DNA from: Amphibalanus amphitrite
Taxonomy: Eukaryota > Arthropoda > Thecostraca > Balanomorpha > Balanidae
DNA length: 64,000 nucleotides
NCBI RefSeq assembly: GCF_019059575.1
Contig: NW_024882917.1
Coordinates: 62,001-126,000, forward strand
Direction of reading: 5' to 3'
Shown: positions 20,629-32,866 of the stretch, piece after piece
Layout: every line of letters starts with the position of its first letter
How positions within the stretch are numbered: the stretch's first letter is position 1
The notes under the pieces: generated by a model
Databases searched by the model: none
What the model was told of the DNA's origin: nothing
Seen by the model: the letters and a program-made list of their open reading frames with translations, nothing else
Translations under genes and position numbers: made by a program

Positions 20629-21544
20629 TTAACCCTCGCCCGCACATGCCATTTTCCCATCCTAGAACGCACATGGGGGGGGGGTAGTTGCAACCCCCCC
20701 GCGCCATTTCGTTCCTGTTGGAGATAGAGCTTAGCGGTAAAGACCAAAAATATTCTTTGCGAAGAGACGAATCTAATGATACCCAGTTTTACCTTCTCAG
20801 TTCAGTCATTGACCTTCCAGGTCAGGTCAAACTAAAAAATGTTGCTGTTTTGGGTCACCGTTGGATATCAAGTGCGCTGCTTATCAAATACCGATGACGA
20901 TGCCGTTTTCTGGTGCCAAGCCAGCTAGAACCTCTTTGTCACACTACCCGACCAGAATTTTGCTGCTGAGGTCATTTCAGGTCAAGTTAGGTCAAGGTCA
21001 ATTATATGTGGTTGTATGTCTGTGTGTGTCTGTGTGTATACTGATGTGTGCACCGATTGTTTTTGGTTCCATATTACATGAAATCATGATCTGAGAAGCT
21101 TTTACCAAAAAATGCAGTCAAAAAACTTCACAAAAAGTAAATTCGGCTTGCCTAAAACGCAATTATGTTAGATGACCTAGGTTGACCTTGACCCTGACCT
21201 TGACCCCTGTACATCGTCGAAAAACATGTTCCATGATAGGTGGGAGGTAAGACTGGCAAAAAAGGCCGAAATCAGGGTGTCAAAAGCTCACAAGGCCCAT
21301 GGCAAACGCAAGATGTTGAGAATTGGCCATTTGGGTCATGACATGACATGAAAAACAAGGTCATATCTCCGAAACCAAAAATCACAGAAACTTGAAATTT
21401 TCAGTGGACATCAAGAAAGGATAGAGGAGCAGCTATACGAAAAATCAGCCTTCTAGCTCCAAAAATGTTGAGTGCAGAGCAGAAAGTCTACCTGGGGGGG
21501 TGGCAACCGTCCCCCCCCCCCACCCATGTGCGGGCGAGGATTAA
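20629..21544. mobile_element. TTAA-flanked transposon (subfamily C)
   Basis: TTAA at 20629-20632, CCCTCGCCCGCACATG, and the inverted right end CATGTGCGGGCGAGG then TTAA at 21541-21544. It is 916 bp. G-run/C-run hairpins with GTAGTTGCAAC and GTGGCAACCGTC cores lie at the two ends. A TG-rich stretch is at about 21010-21050. The same subfamily in reverse orientation occupies 34171-36260. Confidence 0.9.
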
Positions 21545-22590
21545 TTAACCCTCGCCCTGGCAGGGCATTTTTCATAACACGGCCTGGCAGGGGGGGGTCG
21601 ATGCGACCCCCCCCCCCCCTCGCGATTGGCTCCTATGGCACCTAGAAACACCAAATTTGGTAGGTAGGTGGGCCCCTGGAGTTCTCGCCCCTGTGCAAAT
21701 TTGGTTGCTCTAGGTCAATATTTAGGGGGGTTTTGGGGGGTATAAATATAAAATTTTTGCTAAAAACAGGTCAAAAGTTTTTCGCTTATAACTTTTGATC
21801 TAATTAAGATAGAGCAAAAAGAAAAGCACCATTGAACTGAGCACTTCAAGGCGCGTCGAATGATATACCTTTTAGCTTGCTTAAATGTACTTAAAGTTTT
21901 TCTTAAATTTTAAGTAAACTTAAATTAATAAATTAAGTTCAAGTTAACTACATTGCATCATATCGCATATCATTCGATTCGGCTGATCACCAGGAACACA
22001 ATGATACCATTTTTTAAGCTTTAGCGTCATTATGTGCCGAGTTATTAGCAAAAACGTCATTTGACCTCAGTTGACCTCATTTGACCTGACCCATGGATAA
22101 TTACACCATACAAAGAAGCACCAAGTGACCTGCTGTTAAGTACTGTGGTTTCAAAGCACAAAAGTGATAGAGCAAAGCGGATATCTCCAGTATTTTCCGA
22201 ATTTAGTATTTTCCCATAGGCTTAATATTACGACGTAATGACCTCTAACTGACCTCAGGTCAGTGACCTCAAAAAGCCCGAACTATATGTTATACAACTC
22301 GGTGAACTTAGCACATCCTGAAAGTTTGAAGGAAATCAGTCCAAAACTGTGAGTTGGACGGGTGCAAAAAGAAAATTGAAATTTGACCATGACTTTGTAC
22401 CGGTTTTTCTGACCTGGTGACCTGACCCAATGTCACCCGGACCTGAAATTTACAGGTCATGTGTAAAAAGGTTGCCTCATAAGCTGTGCCAAATTTGGCG
22501 GCGCTGCGCGCCGCCGTTTTTACGCTATCTTCGAAAAACCTTAAGGGGGTGTCGCATCGACCCCCCCCCCCCTGCCAGGGCGAGGGTTAA
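21545..22590. mobile_element. TTAA-flanked transposon (subfamily D), abutting the previous one
   Basis: TTAA at 21545-21548, inverted ends CCCTCGCCCTGGCAGGG, and TTAA at 22587-22590. It is 1046 bp. The G-run/TCGATGCGA/C-run hairpin is at the left end (about 21590-21620) and the GGCGGCGCTGCGCGCCGCC palindrome near the right end. A second copy in reverse orientation is at 24938-26470. Confidence 0.92.
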
Positions 22591-23809
22591 GTTAAAAGTT
22601 ATTGCCGAAAAATATTTTTTTCGTGAAAACGGCTATTTTTGCATGTTCTGCCCTCTGGAGGCTAAACCGTTGACCTTAGGTCAAATTTGAGAGCAATATT
22701 CAAAAAGGTCTGTCAATGGGCTATCGGATGCGCTTTTCCGCGGCGCTGTAGCTCTATTGGTAGCTCTATTGGTTTCCGAGTTCGCCGTTGGGAGTTTCCA
22801 AAATTATTAAAATGGACTAAATTTGACCTTTGGTGGCCTCTGTTGACCTGACATTTGACCTGACCTTAAAAATGACTCGGGTCTTCCCATCATTATTTTT
22901 GACGCTCTTTTGACTGCCACTTACCGCGTGTCGCTACGTGGCCCAGGAGCCGAATTAGAGGGGGCATGGACCCCCCCGCCCTCCAGCACGACAAGGAAAG
23001 CACAGGCCACCAGCACGGCGTGGGTTAAAGAGTTTGCAAATTTTGAGAGTGTAACATACAACTTCTTTAATCATTTTCCTATTTTTTTCGTTTTTAGAAA
23101 AAAAAACGGAATATATGTGATTAAACACATACCTACCGATGATCTACTCCAGGAAGTTTTAGGCAAACGTATTCAAAAATAGCTCAGTTATACGCTTTGT
23201 AGTTCATATTTCACCATTTTTTTTTACATCATACTTTCAGTACGTTTTTTGATAATGTAGAGCAAATGAATAGCTCCATCGTGTTCCTGAGCTCAAACTG
23301 CATCTGACAGATGCCTTATTTGTTGAAAAATGTCAATTTAGAAAAATGTGATCCCTTGTAACTGAAAGTGATCTGACCTTAGGCTATATTCAACTGAAAA
23401 TTACATAAAATGATGCAGACGACACCGTGTTAGAAATATATCGCTGAAATGGGCCGTAAAACATGTGTCACGTGACCGATACATGTTAAAAAAAATCCGT
23501 GACCTATGATGACCTGGCCTTGACCTGAAAAGTTTTAACTACAAGTTTGGCACTCTCAGGATATAAGGCGTATATCAAGGAGTGAGTAAACCAAAAATGA
23601 GCCTGATCGGACTTGTCGGCGGCCAGAGGCTAAATTGCGAACAAGCAAAAATGCCGATAATTTTTACTTTGACCTGCCCTGTGATGTCATCAGACACCGT
23701 TTGAATTTTGAAGATCAGCCCAGTAGTTTTGGAGATAGGAGCGGGGGGAGGGCTTTGTAGGGCTCAGTCAGCCGCGTGAAAATACCCGGCCGAGTCATGG
23801 GTGGGTTAA

Positions 23810-24937
23810 AATTAAACATATAATATATACTTCAACGGAGAGAGGAGTTGGACATCAGGACAGAGAGACAGCGAGAGGGGTTAGAGAGAGAGAGAGAGGG
23901 GGGGCAGTGACGCACAGCGCACACCGGGGGAATGCGCCACCGATGCGTGAAGTCAGGAAGTGGTCGTTCCGTCCTTGGCCGCGTGAGGCGCTGGCGAAGG
24001 ATTCGGTATGCAAATTTCAACCGTCAACAGGGTCTTAGCTGATTGAACAAGGTGGTATGTATTACTGAAATATTGAAAAATGATAGTTTTACCTTTTTCT
24101 TTCTTGTAGTCATTTGCTGAATGTGCAGTTGTTTGCTTCGTTAGTTGCAGTTTCTTTTTTTCCTAGCTGTGAATTATCCTATAGGTTTTGAGCAGTAACG
24201 CTCGCCGCGCTAAGCCATTTTCTGTCGTTATTTCGTTCGTTATAGAGACTAAAACGACACATTTGTACTAACCCTGAGAGTAATTTGACCAAAACCGAGA
24301 GCTTACAATTTGTGGACTGTCATAGTTAGTCAGTCTTTCTCACAAATGGAAACGTCTTTTAGGCATCTTTTCTTCCTGAGATCGTATTAAAAAAAAAATT
24401 AGCATGTAGATTTAAGCGCTTATACATTGTCCGTTTAGGACGGCTAGAACTAGCCAAGCTTATCTATTTCAACGACATATGAGTACATATACCTACCATC
24501 ACATCTCCCCATTTCTGTCATGTACATACTCGTGAGTCGTGAGTCGTAGTGACGTCTGATCCCTCACAATAGTGGCACATTACACCTATGATAACCTTAT
24601 CGTTCTTATTGACAATGCATGTCTCGCCAGTCACCGTGAGGGCATCAGGTTCATGGCCCATGGTGAGGGTGATTTGATGCTCCATGGCACTTTGGGCAGA
24701 ATTTGAGGGTTGAGGGCCTTGAGGAGGAGGAAGAACGGAGGTTGGAACCGTATTGGTGGTCTGAAGTTCGACTTCGCATTTTGCAATGAATGCCAAGCAA
24801 TCGTATTCAACTTCTTAGAAGCGTTATATTGCACTCCGTGCATTAGTTCACTACACAGCCATTTTATGTATGTGCCTTATGCTCTGCAAAACAGCTTCAT
24901 TTCTACCTACCTTTTTTCAATATCCTTTTCCAAAACC
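23810..24937. other. no gene supported; short (GA)n tract
   Basis: A short GA-rich run is at about 23884-23900. A minus-strand open frame at 24518-24796 ends in a Cys-rich peptide (CHYCEGSDV) and has fairly protein-like codons, but I see no splice sites, domain or paralog. I leave it as a possible orphan exon only. Confidence 0.3.
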
Positions 24938-26470
24938 TTAACCCTCGCCCTGGCAGGGGGGGGGTCGATGCGACCCCCCCCCCTAAGGTTTTTCAAAGAT
25001 AGCGTAAAAACGGCGGCGCGCAGCGCCGCCAAATTTGGCACAGCCTATGGGGCAACCTTTTTACATATGACCTGAAAATTTCAGGTCCGGGTGACCTTGG
25101 GTCAGGTCACCAGGTCAAAAACCGGTACAAGGTCATGGTCAAATTTCAATTTTCTTTTTGCACCTCTGCAACTCACAGTTTTCGACTGATTTCCTTCAAA
25201 CTTTCAGGATGTGCTAAGTTCACCGAGTTATATAACATATAGTCCGGCTTTTTGGAGGTCACTGACCTGAGGTCAGTTAGAGGTCATTACGTCGTAATGT
25301 TAAGCCTATGGGAAAATACTAAATTCGGAAAATACTGGAGATATCCGCTTCGTTCTATCACTTTTGTGCTTTGAAACCACGGTAATTAACAGCAGGTCAC
25401 TTGGTGCTTCTTTGTTTGGTGTACTTATCCATGGGTCAGGTCAAATGAGGTCAACTGAGGTCAAATGACGTTTTTGCCAATAACTTGGCACATAATGATG
25501 CTAGAGCTTAAAAAAATGGTACCATTAAGTTCAGGGGCGAATCCAGAAAATCTCCAAGGGAGGGGCCATTAGAAACCAGGAGGCCCCCCCCCCCATAATC
25601 CCACCTGTTGGAGGCCCCATCTTCCCACTTGTTGGGCCCCCCCCCCCCCAAAAAAAAACTGCGTCTATTGAGCTTATCTAGCTGTTCAGGCAACATCTCA
25701 ACATCTGTGCAGGCTTGGAGGCCCTCTGTGCATGTTAGGAGGCCCTGTAAAAGTGGTCATCTCTGTGAGTATAAGAGACCTCCAAGTTATGAAAAGCTTT
25801 ACCAATCTTCTAACAAAGAAGTCTTCTCAGCTAGTTTTCTAAGAAATAACTAAGTGGGTAGGTTAAAAAAACTCATCGGATTTCGGCCACTTTATTTTCA
25901 GGAGGCCCCCTTTTCAGCTTTTTAACTTTTTAACTTTTTATTTTATTTTTGAAAAAAAAATCGGCCAAGGGGGGCCATGGCCCCCATGCCCCCCCCCCCT
26001 TGTATCCGCGCCTGATTGTGTTCCTGGTGATCAGCCGAATCGAATGATATGCGATATGATGCAATTTGGTTAACTTGAACTTAATTTATTAATTTAAGTT
26101 TACTTAAAATTTAAGAAAAACTTTAAGTACACTTAAGCAAGCTAAAAAGTATATCATTTGATGCGCCTTGACGTGCTGAGTTCACTGGTGCTTTTCTTTT
26201 TTCTCTATCTCAATTAGATCAAAAGTTATAAGCGAAAAACTTTCGACCTGTTTTTAGCGAAATTTTTACATTTATACCCCCCAAAACCCCCCTAAATATT
26301 GACCTAGAGCAACCAAATTTTCACAGGGGCGAGAACTCCAGGGGGCCCACCTACCTACCAAATTTGGTGTTTCTAGGTGCCATAGGAGCCAATCGCGAGG
26401 GGGGGGGTCGCATCGACCCCCCCCCTGCCAGGCCGTGTTATGAAAAATGCCCTGCCAGGGCGAGGGTTAA
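24938..26470. mobile_element. TTAA-flanked transposon (subfamily D, reverse orientation) carrying a hAT insertion
   Basis: TTAA at 24938-24941 and 26467-26470, ends CCCTCGCCCTGGCAGGG and its inverse. It aligns in reverse to 21545-22590 apart from a 0.49-kb insertion at 25532-26014. Subtracting that gives about 1042 bp against 1046 bp in the other copy. Confidence 0.92.
25532..26014. mobile_element. non-autonomous hAT-type element nested in subfamily D copy
   Basis: Left end CAGGGGCGAATCCAGA and right end TGTATCCGCGCCTG are imperfect inverted copies of the CAGGGGCG-type terminus common in hAT elements. Flanking octamers ATTAAGTT (25524-25531) and ATTGTGTT (26015-26022) match at 6 of 8. The copy at 21545-22590 supplies the empty site. 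The interior has runs of C and poor coding potential. Confidence 0.8.
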
Positions 26471-28014
26471 ACAATAACGTGACATCTTAGGAATTTCAGG
26501 TGCTTAATGCCCACATGTGATGAAAAATGCGCCCACCGCCATGTGATGTCTGTAGCTATGCTACGCTCAGTAAACACAGACGGTCATGAATGTCCCTACA
26601 TACAGCGTGACACAGTGTTACAAGGCCGTCGTCACGATGCAGCATTCCCGTCACGCTACGATGGCCCGAGTGACGAGTCAGCTTCGTGACGGTAAGCGAA
26701 CGACTGGAAGTGGAGTGACCCAGCTGGATCGAGTGTTGCACCTTATCCAGTTAGTGATATTTTCGCCGTAGGGAATATAATGAAAAGTTGGCGAAAACGC
26801 ACAGTAATAAATTCTAGAAGACAATTGCAGTGACTTTGCGTTTTTTTCAGCTCAATGCTACATTTTATCACTGCAATATCAGTGTGACTTGGCAAAACCA
26901 GTGTGCCGTTCTGAAGGCTCTTTCTGTACCTGTCTAAAATGTTTTTTTTTAACGGTTAGCTTGATAGTTTGCAACTATTTTTAAAACCTATTTTCACTTG
27001 ACCAATCCAACTGCACTATGCAAACTAGTATCCGAATATAATTTGGAAGCTTGGAATTATTTGCACTAAATTTATCATGTCTTTGAATTTGCAACTTGAC
27101 TATCTTGATGTCATCTAGTTCGTCTTCGTTTTTACGAGGCTGCTTAAAAACAGGTGTATAGCAGTCTGTGTTGTATTCCTGCACACTGCATTAGTGAAGA
27201 ACAGTTCCACGAGACGCACACAAGTTTCGATATTGGCAAGACCCGTCAATTGAACCATCCCAGAAATGTACACCTTGCTGTCTATATAAGAAACATGCAA
27301 CAAATAACAATACAAAACAATAATGAGCACTTTAAAACAAACATCAGTTAAACGGTGGTTTGTAACACAGCAGATCACAACAGTCAAGTGTACCAGCGTG
27401 AACAGTTAGGCACACACATGATTTATGGAAAGAGCAAAAGGGTGAATGAGTCGTCGTTTCGTGTAAGCAATAAATAACTAGGCGCATTGTCGGTTACAGT
27501 TGAGCATGGTCTTCGTCGGTGAACATTAGCTAGTGAATATGGAACGTGAGTAGTTATGTCATTTTCAAAACGTTTTACATCTTTGGGGTGCCAATTTACC
27601 GTCGAAGTCAGCTTATTGTTGACAAAAGCTCACTTGTTTTGAAAAGAGTTTTTCACAATGGCTCTCCTTATAACGATTTCTGGCACAAAACAGCATATAT
27701 GTAGGTACATGTAAAATAATTTACCAACACCCCAAACATAGCGTAATCAAAAGGCTCAGACATTCAACAACGATAGATATACGAGACTGGCTCACTGTCA
27801 GCTTGATAAAAAACCGTTGAAAAAAATGTTGGCCGATATTTACAAAGAACTGGCATTACTTGCACCTAATGAAACAGACATGTGATATGACAGCGTAGTT
27901 CGACAACGACTCGCTCGAAATAAAACCTGAAAAAGTCTTCATATTCGTCCGTCGATTGTCCATTGTCAAAGTCATAACAACAAGACAGCTATTCTCCTAA
28001 CAACCTCTCCCGCA
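26471..28014. other. no gene seen; likely includes the 3' flank of paralog 2
   Basis: AT-rich unique sequence. Short open frames around 26507-26770 on both strands lack support. It probably includes the 3'UTR of the gene at 28015-29152, but no clear poly(A) signal was found. Confidence 0.35.
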
Positions 28015-29152
28015 TCATTCTGTGCTCCACGAGTCCTCGAAATCTCTGTTGAGTTGTTCCATCCAGACCGAGTGGTCCACCTCCCACTGGTCCGTGTCCA
28101 GGCCACGGCCGGACGAGACCGTTGAAATGTAGGCCGCACCAGCCAGAAGGCCAGTGCCGATCACGAAAATCCCGACCAGGATGAGCAGAGGTCCAGCTGT
28201 GGGAAATAGAGAAAAATGCGTGAATCTGGGGTATTTTCCTATCGATTATTGCGTGTTTAAAGAGAAAAGGAGAATGATGATTTTTGGACCGTATTGACTC
28301 AAAACCATTGAATTAGTAAAAAAAAAATGCAATGTTCTGATGGCTCAGACTTTATTTTTACAAGTTTTCTGAACGCATATTTTGTAACAAAAGTTTTTGT
28401 TCAAAAGTATTTTATTATTCTACCAGCTCTACATGTGCGTTAGGTTGGAGGCTCATACATAAAATCATTTTCTTACCCAGTCCTCCACCAAGAACATCAA
28501 ATTGACGTCTGTTGCCTCCCAGGAGACTGTCCAGGATGCTGCAAAAAATAGACATCATTTTGTGACGCTTCCAGTGCCGTAAAATGATATCCTGCTTTTT
28601 AAAAGCAGCAGATTTAGTAAATAATGACTCGAATACGTGCCCATTTCTACCGCATTTCAAAATGATCCTTCATTTTATTTGAGCAATATCACCTGTAATT
28701 GACTGTTTGAATAGTAACTTAGCAGGTTATGTTTGAAGTTCAAGGCAGCATACACAAATATTTCAGCAGCTTTTAGATGAGCGTAAAAAATATGTGCATG
28801 CTTCATGAGATCGCTGACCATCCTATATATGCGCGTTATTGCATAGTATGCGCGCAGCGCGTGCCTTTGGTAACCACAACTATTATCTTTAACATCCTCC
28901 CTTATGACAACGAATCGCCAAACGGCAGCATAAGACTCGGCTACAGTTTGCAAGGGACAAGGGTGCACAAAATAAGGACTTGTTGACCTACCTGCCACCA
29001 GAGCTGGTCGGACCGGAGGGGTAGTAGTTGCTATAACTGCTCGTGTGCTGGGGCTGGTAATACTGAGGCGCAGACGCACTGTAAAACTCCTCGTCTGATC
29101 TGGCAACTGCTGCCAGACCGACCACCAGAAGAGCAGAGAGAAGGCGCGACAT
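28015..29152 (-). CDS. small signal-peptide-bearing single-pass membrane protein, paralog 2 (unrecognised family)
   Basis: Three coding exons: 28992-29152, 28477-28538 and 28015-28196 (donors GTAGG and GTAAG, acceptors GCAG and ACAG, phases 2 and 1). The product is 134 aa. It has a signal peptide (MSRLLSALLVVGLAAVARS), a Tyr/Ser/Pro/Gln-rich ectodomain, an exon-2 segment SILDSLLGGNRRQFDVLGGG, a hydrophobic segment at about residues 76-98, and a cytoplasmic tail with SGRGLDTDQWEVDHSVWM. The last 32 residues match paralog 1 at 27 positions, while the ectodomains hardly align. Exon structure and phases are shared, so the two arose by gene duplication. The upstream acceptor at 29157-29158 lies four bases before the ATG, so a separate 5'UTR exon is expected; the TATA-driven exon near 32.9 kb is a candidate. 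Function unknown. Confidence 0.88.
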
Positions 29153-29177
29153 TTTCCTGTGGAAAATAGGTAGGGAT

Positions 29178-30642
29178 TAGTGATGTCAATTACGGAAAAT
29201 CGGAATACCGATACCAAACCAAATACCAACCAAAACCACGGGAAAATACCGAAACCAAACCAACTTGGGAAACTGAGGGAAATACCAACTTTTTACCGAT
29301 TTCTTAGCCTCTTATACATTGCTGAGGGCTTATGATACCAACAAAATACCAAACACATTACGATTAAAATACCAAATACCAAGTTGGTATCGGTTTGGTA
29401 TCGGTATACCAAAAAGTTGGTATCCGATTAACCCGCGCCCAGCTGGGGGTCCTGGATTTCCACGCCCTGCTGGGGGGGGGGGGGTGTTTGAACACCCCCC
29501 CCCCCTTCTAACTCGGCTCCTGGGCCACGTAGCGATACGCGGAAGGCGGCGTTCGAAAGAGCGTCAAAAATAATGAGGAAATCACTTCGGTCAATTTTTT
29601 GGTCAGGTCAAAGGTCAGGTCACCAGAGGTCATTGAAGGCAAAATTTCGCCGATTTCCAGGTCGAATGTCGACAATTTCCAAGAACCCAACGCATAACTC
29701 GGGAACCAATAGAGCTACAGCGCCGCGGGAAAGCGCATTCGATAGCCCTATTAACGCCCTTTCTGAGTAATTCTCTCAGATTTGACCTAACGTCAACGGT
29801 TTTGCCTGCAGGGGGCAAAAACTGCAAAAATAGCCGATTTTTTCGGAAACAGTTTTTCTGCAATAACTTTTGACCCAAGCATTGTACGAGCTTACTTTTA
29901 CCGGCATCGTGTTCCTCTCGTCAAGACGCATCGAATGAACTATAACTTGACCTTAAAAGGTCAACTTGAAAATTTGACCTCAGGTCAAGGTCATGACCTG
30001 ACCGGAAATGGTCATGTTGCATATCAGTCGATCCGTATCGTCGAGCTGAACACATCTAAGGCGTTTTCATCGCTCTAGCATGCCTCTATCAAAAGTTATT
30101 TGCGAAAAACTGTTAGATACCATTCGTGACCTAAGATGACCTCAGGGCATAAACAGGGGTCACGGACACCATTTCCATGTTCAGTGTGTCTAAAACACTT
30201 GTAATTCAGTGTTTGGGAGTGTTTATAATGTCTTTCGTCCAAAAGAGGCGCATTTCAATTTTCTCCCATTGACTTATAATGGGGAGGTCGCAAAATTGAC
30301 CTGACCTTAGGTCATCGATATCAAAATTCTGAGATATACATTTTGTACATGCTATTGCTCTTAGCAATCACTGAAAGTTTCAAAGCGATCGGTCACTTGG
30401 TGTAGCTATGACAGACATTGAAACTTTTTATGAGGTGAGGTCACTTCAAGTGACCTGGTGACCTGACCTTGAATGACCTTGGTCTGAAATTTTCACAACA
30501 TGTGTAGAATTCATGTATGATAAGGTGTACCAAAAACGGCGGCGCTCCGCGCCGCCGTTTTTGAGATATTCGCGAAAAACCACAGGGGGGGGGGGGTGTT
30601 CAAACACCCCCCCCCCCAGCAGGGCGCGGGTTAATATCTCTA
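29178..30642. mobile_element. hAT-type miniature element with perfect 8-bp target duplication, split by a TTAA element
   Basis: GTAGGGAT at 29170-29177 is repeated exactly at 30643-30650. The element starts TAGTGATGTCAATTACGG and ends TATCTCTA. A relative without the interruption lies in reverse at 46189-46440. Internally it consists of repeated GGTATC/GATACC and TTGGTAT motifs. The TTAA element at 29428-30634 sits 8 bp from its right end. It lies just upstream of the first coding exon of paralog 2, inside its presumed 5'UTR intron. Confidence 0.88.
29428..30634. mobile_element. TTAA-flanked transposon (subfamily B-like)
   Basis: TTAA at 29428-29431 and 30631-30634, termini CCCGCGCCCAGCTGG... 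and ...CAGCAGGGCGCGGG. Both ends carry G-run/C-run hairpins with a TGTTTGAACA core (about 29472-29506 and 30585-30618). The AAACGGCGGCGCTCCGCGCCGCCGTTT palindrome lies near the right end. The uninterrupted hAT relative at 46189-46440 reads TTGA where this one had TTAA, consistent with insertion into a TTAA created by one change. Confidence 0.9.
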
Positions 30643-30650
30643 GTAGGGAT

Positions 30651-32866
30651 CGTGTCACCGCTTCACCTGAAACGTGCTTTACACTCGAGGAATCCTAGCA
30701 ATTCGGCTTCGTAACCTCCGATGCATTTATATATGCTGGTCAATAACTGTCCATCAGCGACAACACTTTTAAATCAATAAACGGTAATTCAAGCTGATAA
30801 AAGTGACATCGGCTGATTAAGAAGTTTGTCAGAGCTTTTGTCTAGCCTTCGTCGTAATATACCTAATACCTATAAGCTCCATGCACCAGTCATGCCCCTA
30901 ACTCTTATTTACTACCACTCAAGTCGAGGTGACGACCATTCCGCACGGTTTCGCTTGATATATTTTATTTTAGAGTCAAAATTGTCAGGCCAATTACAAC
31001 CTGAAAACAGCCGGAGGATGACCCCGGAAGGAGAATAATTTATGTGAGCCAATCAGACTCATAAAAATTACAGCGAGAATAAGGCATCCCACAAGTACAA
31101 ATGACAGCTATCACAAATTAGCACATTTTCGCCCATCATTTGATCCGGATCAATCAAGCCAGAAGACAATTCAACCAACGGGTATCTCCATTGACAGCCT
31201 TTGCTAAACTTGCCTAGTCATCGTTCTTCTATGATCCACACCGGAAGGGAAATGTCAGCTGTCATGAGACGGACAACACCCAGAACGGTAACGCCTGTGT
31301 TTGTCTTGTCTGCCATTTCCAGTGTCCCCCGTACCGCCTTGTGACTGCTTACAAGAGGGCGGGGGACAAGCGACCTTAATAGCCTCTACTTGGGGAGAAA
31401 CTGTGTCACATTGACCGGCAAAGGATCTCACAGCTCGGTGGTTACACCGAATGGCATCGTACCATTATTATGGCATGGTATTAGACCATCGTATTGGTCC
31501 AAAGCGATGATGAGAACTCCGTAACAGACAGGGTGGGCATATTGTTACATTTTTGTAGTGCGTAGCAAAATATTTGAGTCCTTTGGGCCAAATAAATAAC
31601 GGAGCATGTTTTCAACTTTTAGCATGCGAGTGCGACTATCAATTTCATATCCACACAGTTCATGAGTGAAACAGGGCGATTGTTAGCATAAGTCCATTAG
31701 CGCTAATGATAGACATAATAAAACTTCCAAACAGCTGGTGATATGCCAAATCACATTTCGAGGCTTGCTACGCTCTAATTATCGCAAAAATATGGTAAAA
31801 TTCCCAGCAAAAAAAAAACTGGTGGTAGCATCATAAGTTTTAAATCATTCAATGGCCACAATTTTCTTGTTGAGGCTATGTGGAAAATAGACTGGATAGA
31901 ACTATAACAATTTTCTGTCGGTTATCTGCCTCAACACAAAAACAAAACGCCAGAATCTACCCGTTGCGTGTTTATCACAGCTTGTTTAGCGGAGCAACCT
32001 TGAGTAAAACGTTCATTGAAGCTGCGAGTTTCGATGAATTCGCAATGTCATCGCAAAACTGCCTGTCATTATACGTAACCGGCTGACACCGAAAAATCAG
32101 CCATCGGTTAGCGAATAGACACACGCCTCATGGACTTTTCCTGCTACCGGAAATAGCGTTGACCTTGCTTGGTCATTTTCAAATGGTCGGTGTTTCGCGA
32201 ATATTTTAGTAGATATTTTTCCTAACTAAAAATTAACGAATAAAAACATTTAATGTACAATTTAATATCCCGCATTGTTTGCACTAGCAAAATAGCTGTA
32301 AAAGAAAGGTAGAAGCTCTTTACTTAAAAATGTTTAAATTTTTGCCTTGTAATTTTAATGTGAAGCTCATTTGTACATTATTTGCTATGAGATTTTCGGA
32401 TCGTAATTTTGAACAGATGATGGATGAAGATACTGAACTTTACGGCCGGTTTAATCTGAGATGAGGAAGTCAGAAACAAACTTGAGCTATTTAGTTTAGA
32501 TGCAAAGAAGTCCGATCCATCGAGCAGCTAAATAACAATTTCAAAATGAGAATTTACGCAATAAAAAAGCTTTGAAATGAGAAAAAAAATTGCATCGTGT
32601 CGCACTAATCATACTTTTGCTCGATTGCCACTCCAAAACGTTTTCAACAATGTTTCCACGAGAAGAAAAATCACCAATTGCTTCCGAATCGAAACGCAAT
32701 CAGCTCACACAGCTGCCACGGCACTGATGCTTTACGCCAAAGCACAACATCGGGACCTCGAAAACACTGCTTTTGGTCTCCTCACTGCCTCGAATCCAAG
32801 CTTGCATCCTCTCACCACTCCACAAAAGATTCTTCACTGTCCTCCCACCAACTCCGCTGTGCTTAC
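30651..32866. other. no gene seen; presumed intron of paralog 2
   Basis: Mostly AT-rich unique sequence. An imperfect hairpin is at 31324-31368 (see findings). I see no coding exon. Confidence 0.35.

Larger units (their letters stand above)
19976..23028. mobile_element. TTAA-type transposon (subfamily B), split by two later insertions
   Basis: The left end CCCGCGCCATGCTGGGGG starts at 19980 after TTAG (a decayed TTAA). The right end CCAGCACGGCGTGGG is followed by TTAA at 23025-23028. The sequence aligns by eye along the copy at 4066-5250, including the TCCGCACAT and CCCTCTGGAGGCTAAACCG landmarks. Two complete elements sit back to back at 20629-22590 inside it. Confidence 0.82.
19680..23809. 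mobile_element. degenerate TTAA transposon, outermost of a nest (subfamily L)
   Basis: TTAA at 19680-19683 followed by CCCGCGCATGACT; right end AGTCATGGGTGGG followed by TTAA at 23806-23809. The termini are diverged inverted copies. A subfamily B element at 19976-23028 interrupts it. About 1.07 kb remains after removal, the usual length for the group. A related right-end fragment lies at 56438-56690. Confidence 0.65.
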
